Shown here one piece after another: positions 58,358 through 64,000 of a stretch of 64,000 nucleotides of DNA (positions within the stretch are counted from its first letter, which is position 1; the number at the start of each line of letters is the position of its first letter). The notes below the pieces were generated by a model. That model ran no database searches and was not told the DNA's origin. It saw only the letters and a list, made by a program, of their open reading frames with translations. Origin of the DNA: Acridotheres tristis (Eukaryota > Chordata > Aves > Passeriformes > Sturnidae); NCBI GenBank assembly GCA_037013685.1, contig CM072884.1, forward strand, positions 107,001,548 through 107,065,547, in the 5' to 3' direction. The position numbers and the translations under genes are program-made.

Positions 58358-58711
58358 CAGCAGCAGCAGCGGCAGGGAGGGCCACGCTGCCTGGCTGAAC
58401 AGCCCCGCGCCCGCAGAACAGCAGCACTAAAAATATCTCAGGGTCACAGGTGATTGCCGGATAATAAAAATTACTTCGGGAGGCGGCAGTGGGAGGGACA
58501 GATCCTGGCGGCAGGGGAACAGCCTGCCAAGGCTGGCCCGGCCACAGCCACTCGCTGCGAGCCACGGCCACAGCCGCCCCTGCTCAGTAATGAATGTGAT
58601 GTGACATTTATGGCTTTTTCCACTGTGGATTTTAAATCGCTTCACAAAGGTTGCTTAATAGCACTGTCCTCTTCTTCTCTTCCTATCTCTCCCCTCGTCC
58701 TATATAATATA

Positions 58712-58800
58712 AAAAATAAGTGACTTGCCTCGCATCACGTGAGAATTCAGCGGCTGAGCCAGCAGCAGAGCACAAGTACCCGACCTACGTCTCCTGCCCT
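58712..58800 (-). repeat. Ancient MIR-like SINE relic
   Basis: Read on +, AATAAGTGACTTGCCTCGCA, TCACGTGAGAATTCAGCGGC, TGAGCCAGCAGCAGAGCACA and ACGTCTCCTGCC follow the reverse complement of the MIR core: gttaagtgacttgcccaagg, tcacacagc, cagtggcagagc, ggtctcctgac. The word order is convincing despite divergence. It may extend left to about 58630. Confidence 0.6.
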
Positions 58801-58812
58801 TTAGCCTCTACA

Positions 58813-61090
58813 AGCACTCCCTTTTTTCCAAGAAATCCAAGAATAGGATGTGTACTGCGACAGCTGTTTTTAAGTCAGCGAGGATTTTTTCCTGAAAAAG
58901 AGGATTTTCCTTGATTAAAACCGCACAGCCTGGCAGGCACTGCGAGGGGTGCGGGTGCTGTGCTGAGGGAAGCGGGTGCGATGCTCCTCACCCCAGGATG
59001 GAGGGAGCCAGGAGCAAGAAGAGGTGTGGCTGCAGCCAGAAACGTGTCCCCAGGCTGCAGCTCCTCTTTCACTCTTTTAGCACAGGCATTTCCGTATTCT
59101 GTGGCACGGATGCACACGTGCATTCACACACACTTGCAAACGCCTGCACTGCTGCCATCGAACCGCTCCTCCAGCTGCACCTGCAGGCAGGCAGGCTCCC
59201 CGTGTATCCTGGCAAAGATTCCCTGCCTGCACAGCCCCCAGCTGTGCTCCTGCCTCTCTGTTTTACCCCTTGAGCTTGTTCGAATTGAGACAGAGCAGCA
59301 GTTCCAAGGGCAAAGAAGCAGCACACTCATTTTGGAGAAAGCCCTTCTGTGCTGTGTGCAACACAAGAAGAGATGCTTGTGGATGAAAAGGCTGCAGCAG
59401 GAAGGCAGAGGATGGATATAATATTCCTGCCCTTTTCTGCACTGTCCAATTCTTGAACTATGCAAGTTTTTTATCATATACTTACAGTTTATAAAATGAC
59501 TCATGGTACATGGCAGTCTTTTACTTCTTGGTGGGAAAATTAGGATTATTCAAGGTACCCACATGCAGATGTGCACTCACACAAGCACATACACACAAAC
59601 AAACACATGTCTGCACTGGTGCTGCCTATAGCAATGCATCAGGTTCTCAAAAGTAATTCCTCCAAGTGTGCTCCACCAGGCTGGACCTTTCCTCTATATC
59701 AGGACACTGCTGAAACAGCCAGCATCCCCCAGACAGCAGACAAGCCCCTGCACCTCAGTCACAGAGCTCTCCAGGGGCTCCAGCTGAGCCTCCTGCAGTC
59801 CTGGATCAGGGCCACTGCTTCTGCAGCTGTGAGACCTGAGATTCAGGACTTGTTTTGACATGCTCAGGGCAGCTCCTGCTTGAAGGCACTTGTGCTCACC
59901 ATCAGCTGGCATCTCCCGAGGGCAGCTGGCTCTCTGCCAGAGGTGAGGAGACACAGACCCATGCCTCTGGGCCTGGGTCACTCTCCACCAGGCCAGGCGA
60001 GAGAGTCCCAGCCAGATGGAGCCAGGAGAAAGCACTACCAAGTTGTTGGCCAACTTAGGATGTGATGTTGGCTTCACAGGAAGCTACTTGGCTGCCTCTC
60101 CCTGAATCAAGATTCAGTGATGCCAGGAGACAGGCACAGTGGGAAAACTGAAAGCAAAAAATGGCAGAGTGGATGGCAACTCGACATTAATTCATTTTTA
60201 CCATATGTCTGACTATTCATTACACTCTGCCATTCTGTTCTACAAGACTCCTGGGGGTCTTCCATGCCATTTTATGGCTAGTGGGTTTCCTCTCTGCTTG
60301 TGGTACGGCGTCACCATGCATGCCCTGGCTAATGGCTCACGAGGTCCTGTGGTGGGAGCAGGCCCATGCCGTGCACAGGCAGCCCCTGGCACCAACGTGC
60401 TCTGGCACTCACAGCCCATCCCCAGCACAGCACAGACCTGCCAGGTCACCTGGCACAGGGGCCTGTCCCCCAGCAGCACACACAGGCAGGTGACACCTGC
60501 TCCAAAAACGCTCTGGCACCTGCTGAGAGACCCGTGCTGGGAAGCAATGGGTTTTTTTTTTTTTTGGATTTGCAAATTATTCTGTATTTCTCTGCGGTCT
60601 CCCTCTGGAGTGCGTTCCTGGCATGGGACCAAGCCCCGGCTCCAGCAGCAAGCGTGACTCATCCTGGCAGGCAGCAGCCCAGGAGGGGGAGGATCACCCA
60701 GGCTGGGAAGCCAACACCATGGCTTTGCTGTGTGCTCTGTCTGCAGTGGCAGCAGCAGCTGTTTCTCCTCATAGGTGGGAAGGTTGAATTAGTGGCCCCC
60801 TTGCCCAGATCCAGCTGTCCATGCTGGTACACAGTCGTGGCCTCTCACCCTGGCTCCTGTCACACACACAAGAAGTAGCAGCGAGCTGCCTGCACTCTGA
60901 CTGCTGTGCCCCCAGGCTCAGCTCCTGCCCACAGAATGAGCAAATCCCAGTCTTCTTCAGACTGAAAGACCCCGGACCAGCTCCTCATGAATCAGCCCCT
61001 CTGAGGGACTTCAAGGGGCATCTAGGGCATTCTGCACAGGGATGTGCAGGGGTCTCTCTGGATGTCAATAAGAAAGGCACAACAGCAGGT
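58813..61090. other. No gene recognised
   Basis: Mixed composition with frames up to 172 codons (60139-60657 on +) and 170 codons (60366-60878 on +) that overlap in different registers and show no known domain. A short ACAC/ACAAAC run lies near 59575-59605 and a T14 run at 60552-60565. Confidence 0.45.
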
Positions 61091-61097
61091 AGCATAA

Positions 61098-61116
61098 TAA
61101 TAAAATTGCTTTATTA
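61098..61116. terminator. Palindromic, two-way poly(A) signal
   Basis: TAATAAA-attgc-TTTATTA is a 7-bp perfect inverted repeat with a 5-base spacer. It gives AATAAA on + at 61099-61104 and AATAAA on - at 61115-61110. On the minus strand the downstream side (61060-61080) reads TGCTGTTGTGCC then TTTCTT, a plausible GU/U-rich element. This supports use as a minus-strand 3' end more than a plus-strand one. Function inferred. Confidence 0.35.
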
Positions 61117-61944
61117 ATAACATAAAATGAGAAGAGGAATGTAAAGTAATTCTTATGTCTCTTCAGATGCTGGAACCCCATTTATGAGCTGCATTGGATG
61201 GCGTCCAGATGAATTGCCACAGCTATCATCACTGAGGTGATGGGTCTCCCTCCTGTACCACAGTGCCTTCAATCTCCTGTGACAAACAAAATCATATCTC
61301 TTTTTCTGACAGGTGGTGAGGTTCTCTTCTTAAGGATGTCCCCCAGAGCACAACACCAACAGGACAAGGCATCTCAGCATGTTCCCTCCTACTGCTGTGT
61401 ACATGGGTCTGCAGCCTGCCCCTGTAGTGCAGGCATGGCTTGCCCAGTGTCACTAATAAATGTCTTCCACCAGGCTCCCAACAGGGAGAAAACCCTTATT
61501 TTTCTCTCTGTCAGACATGTGCTTTTTATCTTAAGTTTTTGTGCTTGCTACTGACCACGGACTGAAGTCCAATCAATGGAGCTGCTGTCATTGCTTCCCC
61601 CAAGGGGACACGCAATTAAAATCATCAGTGTCGCCCTGCCTTAAAACTCTGCCTTCACAAACAGTTTTATTTCATCCCTTAAATCATAGCATCAGGATCC
61701 TCTTACAGGAAGGCTTCAGGCCCCACATGTAGTACAGATGATCAAAATTTACTTCAACATGCTGTTTTTCTTTTAAGAGGTACCAGGTGGATGTAGTTGC
61801 AGAGGTCAAGCATGGACTCAGCACAGCAGTGAACACAGGTACACACATTTCCTGGAGCACCCTGGGGATACTCAGATGTGGATGACCATTCACTGACAAC
61901 TTTATCAAGGCAATCAAGACTTCCTGTGTCTGCTTTCTTTGACT

Positions 61945-62566
61945 TCAGGGACAAAACACAGCTCCTCTCAGTCTGACACTCCTCGAACTTGAGAAGAGCA
62001 CCCCAGCAGCTGTGTGGGAAGAAGTCCTAGAGTCTGCATGGGGAGATCTGACTCCCAGTTGTGTGACTGTAGGATGCTCAAAGCCCAAAACATACGTGCT
62101 CAAGTGCACAACTGATGCTTCTGGAGTCTGTTCATCCCTAAGGACACTCAGTAACCTTCTCCTGGAAAACTTTTCATCTCCTCTTTTCACTCTCCTGAAG
62201 TGCCTGCAATCCTTCATGGCCAGTTTTCCAAACAGTTGGTGTTCTGCTGCAGAGTGCTTTTATTTGAGATTCCCATTCTGTCCCAAACCAGGAACTGGGG
62301 CAGGATAGAGGGCAGAGAAATATTTAAGTGCAGTATTGATGTTATGCTCTCATATACAGACTTCTGTGGCATTAGACAATCTCCAGAAAAGGGGGAAAGG
62401 CTGCAGTTATTCCCCTCAGTTTACCTGCCCCATATACTTCCTTTAGTTTACCTGGGAACCCAAAGGCAGACTTCCCCTTGTGCTCAGTCTGATTTTCGTC
62501 CCTCCATGCAGGGACGGCTCTTTCTGCTGCAGGAAAGGAAGTGTCCCCGTTGAATGTCGTTTGCAT
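61945..62566 (-). CDS. Candidate two-exon minus-strand ORF, unrecognised protein
   Basis: The minus strand opens with an ATG at 62566-62564 and runs 38 codons to CAG|GTAAAC donors at 62452/62451 and again about 27 bases on. A TGCAG acceptor ends at 62247. Joining 62566-62452 to 62246-61945 preserves phase and stays open to a TGA, predicting about 139 residues, basic in the middle and Ser-rich near the end. I recognise no domain. The polypyrimidine tract before the acceptor is weak. A second register is open from about 62008 to 61754 for some 85 codons after an AG, which would be an alternative last exon. It lies between a CpG-rich patch upstream and a poly(A) signal downstream. It could equally be a lncRNA or chance. 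Confidence 0.15.
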
Positions 62567-62569
62567 TCA

Positions 62570-62830
62570 TGTCCCGTGCAGCTCCTTGTGGCTCCGTGCC
62601 TCCCGACAGCCGGCAGCCCCTCGGGCAGGGCACAGCGGAGCGAACCCACAACGCTTCCCGACGGAGCCGGGAGATCTCCGCTGCGGCTTGCGGGGCTGCG
62701 AGGCTGCGGGCAGGGCTCTCCCAGCCCTCCCGCCCCTGGGATGGGAGCTGTGACAGCCCAGGAGGGATTCACCGATCCAAAGCTCTCTCTCTTCCAAGGT
62801 GTTCACCAGCAGCCCGCAACCACGGCGCGT
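62570..62830 (-). promoter_or_regulatory. CpG-rich patch, possible minus-strand promoter
   Basis: CpGs are frequent in 62575-62715 (for example GCCTCCCGACAGCCGGCAGC and CCGACGGAGCCGGGAGATCT) and again at 62820-62830. It lies just upstream, on the minus strand, of the candidate ORF starting at 62566. A promoter would fit that position. Without a transcript start signal or TATA box the orientation is inferred from the neighbour only. Confidence 0.3.
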
Positions 62831-62834
62831 TTAT

Positions 62835-63010
62835 TAAATTTAATGAACGAGTTTCACCAAGAGGCGCTATGAAAATTCCACATCTAAATCAGTATTTGCT
62901 TTCGTATTGGCACATTTCCTAAGGAACCTGAAATCATTTGCGTTGCTTTATTGGCTGCCTGCTCTAGCTAATTAACAACACAAATTAGCGTGGAACAATC
63001 CCAAATTCAG
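62835..63010. promoter_or_regulatory. AT-rich CNE-like block
   Basis: Repeat-free, AT-rich sequence with homeodomain-type words (TTTAATGAACG, CTAGCTAATTAACAACAC, AAATTAGCG) and retained CpGs (GGCGCTATG, TTTCGTATTGG, TTTGCGTTGC) beside the CpG-rich patch. It resembles an enhancer or proximal regulatory element of the candidate unit to its left. Inferred. Confidence 0.35.
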
Positions 63011-64000
63011 ATTTTGGAAAGGCACCCCATTTTTGTTCCCGAGATTACAAGATACCAAATCACATACACAGCATAATGTGTATGACACATATGATAGATA
63101 CATGTGTAATGCACATATACCACATACAAACCTAAACAAAGATAAGAGCTTGCCAATATTAATTCACTTCAAATCATTGTTCCAACTACTTGAGAAACAA
63201 ACATGCATCTAGTGACCTTGAAGAGCCTGCATTTCCTTGGCTGATGTGATACAGAAAGCTCCTAAAAAAAGTGATAACTGAATTCTTACCAGAGAGATAC
63301 ACAAAAAAGGTGGGTTAGAGAGGTACACAGAGGAGCCCAAACAGCCACCAAGGGTATAGGAAAGGATCACAGCACTTACTTCTTATGATGGAGTAATGGT
63401 AGTAAGACCAATTAACAAATATCTGAGCGAGACTTTCATGAAAGATCTGCTCCTGAGGATAACTCTTGCTCCTGGAGGAGCCACTGGGGAGCAGCCCTGA
63501 AGTCAGCCCGTACCTGCAGTGTCTGCAGACTTCGCCAGTGAGAAGCTGAGCACTGAAGGGAGGGCCAGGAGAGTGAACACGGTGACCAGCGTGACACAGT
63601 GCTGGGACCGGCTCTGTGTTAAAAGCGTCTGCCAGTTCCTTGGAAACGACCGAGAACTGAAAGCATCAAAGAAATAAAGCTGTTGCCAGCTGGAGGAACA
63701 ATAGGCGAGCCAGAGCTATCTTTAGCTCACGGGATTAAATTCAAATTGCAAATGCAAAGGCCTGGAAGAAAAGGCCTTCCCGCACTACTGAGCGCCAGCC
63801 TAAGTGAACAGCACAGCCCGGCACTGACGAGCATCCACAGCCCCTTTGTCATCCCCTGTCATCACCTCACCAAAAGGAAGGGCAAAAGGAGAGCCAAAGA
63901 GGAGGGTGAGTCTGTTCCTGCCTGACTGCAATGCTTCCAAAACACCAGATTTTTCCCTGGGAGGGATGCTCCTGGGAGGGTGCCATGCCTTGGCAGATGC
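63011..64000. other. No gene recognised
   Basis: AT-rich to about 63420, including imperfect ACATA/TGTAT repeats at 63061-63125, then mixed. The short + frame at 63683-63925 (80 codons, Lys/Arg-rich end) is unrecognised. The window ends without an exon I can support. Confidence 0.4.

Noticed and set aside
58194..58571. Poly-Ser (minus) and poly-Glu (plus) proteins
   Set aside because: Translations of the GGA/GAA repeat with no supporting exon structure.
1..64000. Known microRNA, tRNA, rRNA, CRISPR or endogenous-retrovirus structures
   Set aside because: I looked for familiar mature miRNA seeds in hairpin context, tRNA A/B boxes, regularly spaced repeats and LTR/polymerase motifs and saw none I could support. 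Short or decayed examples could still be missed by eye.

Overview
This is vertebrate nuclear DNA, almost certainly from a bird. The direct evidence is two truncated CR1 LINE 3' ends (15441-15564 on +, 28064-28208 on -), one ending in the ATTCTA-type CR1 terminus. Supporting signs are very low interspersed-repeat density, no Alu/B1/L1-like sequence, several decayed relics resembling ancient amniote MIR/CORE-SINEs, and vertebrate-style short CpG-rich islands in otherwise CpG-poor sequence. I cannot name the species, chromosome or locus. No bacterial gene organisation is present.

I recognise no protein-coding exon with confidence. The open frames reach about 200 codons, which is unremarkable for 64 kb of moderately GC-rich DNA, and none shows a domain or family I know. 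The window therefore looks like intergenic or long-intron sequence. Its texture is that of a regulatory landscape: repeat-poor, AT-rich blocks with homeodomain, POU, SOX and GATA-like words, alternating with short CpG-rich patches. These look like conserved non-coding elements (CNEs), but conservation cannot be tested from one sequence, so every such call is a hypothesis.

Layout. 1-8.7 kb: featureless except for a possible + strand poly(A) signal near 780 and an AT-rich block near 6.0-6.3 kb. 8.7-13.6 kb: several CNE-like blocks and a 17-bp GATA palindrome at 13576. 15.4-17.8 kb: CR1, MIR-like relics, and a POU/SOX-like composite at 16.65 kb. 17.8-23.4 kb: plain. 23.4-27.7 kb: three AT-rich CNE-like blocks. 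28.06 kb: second CR1. 31.4-32.4 kb: AT-rich block, then a (TG)n microsatellite. 34.4-35.0 kb: CpG-rich patch and CNE-like block. 35.2 kb: 44-bp tandem repeat. 36.3 kb: MIR-like relic. 41.4 kb: (TA)n. 43.7-45.6 kb: CpG-rich patches, including the strongest one at 45.24-45.63 kb. 49.5 kb: a 141-bp (GAAAA)n array. 51.2-55.4 kb: CNE-like blocks, one with a 14-bp GATA palindrome. 57.8-58.8 kb: CpG-rich patch, poly-T tract, GGA repeat and MIR-like relic. 61.1-62.8 kb: the best candidate transcription unit, on the - strand, with a CpG-rich upstream patch, an open frame with a matching donor/acceptor, and a poly(A) signal inside a palindrome.

I found no evidence for an exotic mobile or defence system. 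The items most worth checking are the 61.1-62.8 kb unit, the orphan CpG island at 45.4 kb, and the palindromic GATA and POU/SOX sites.
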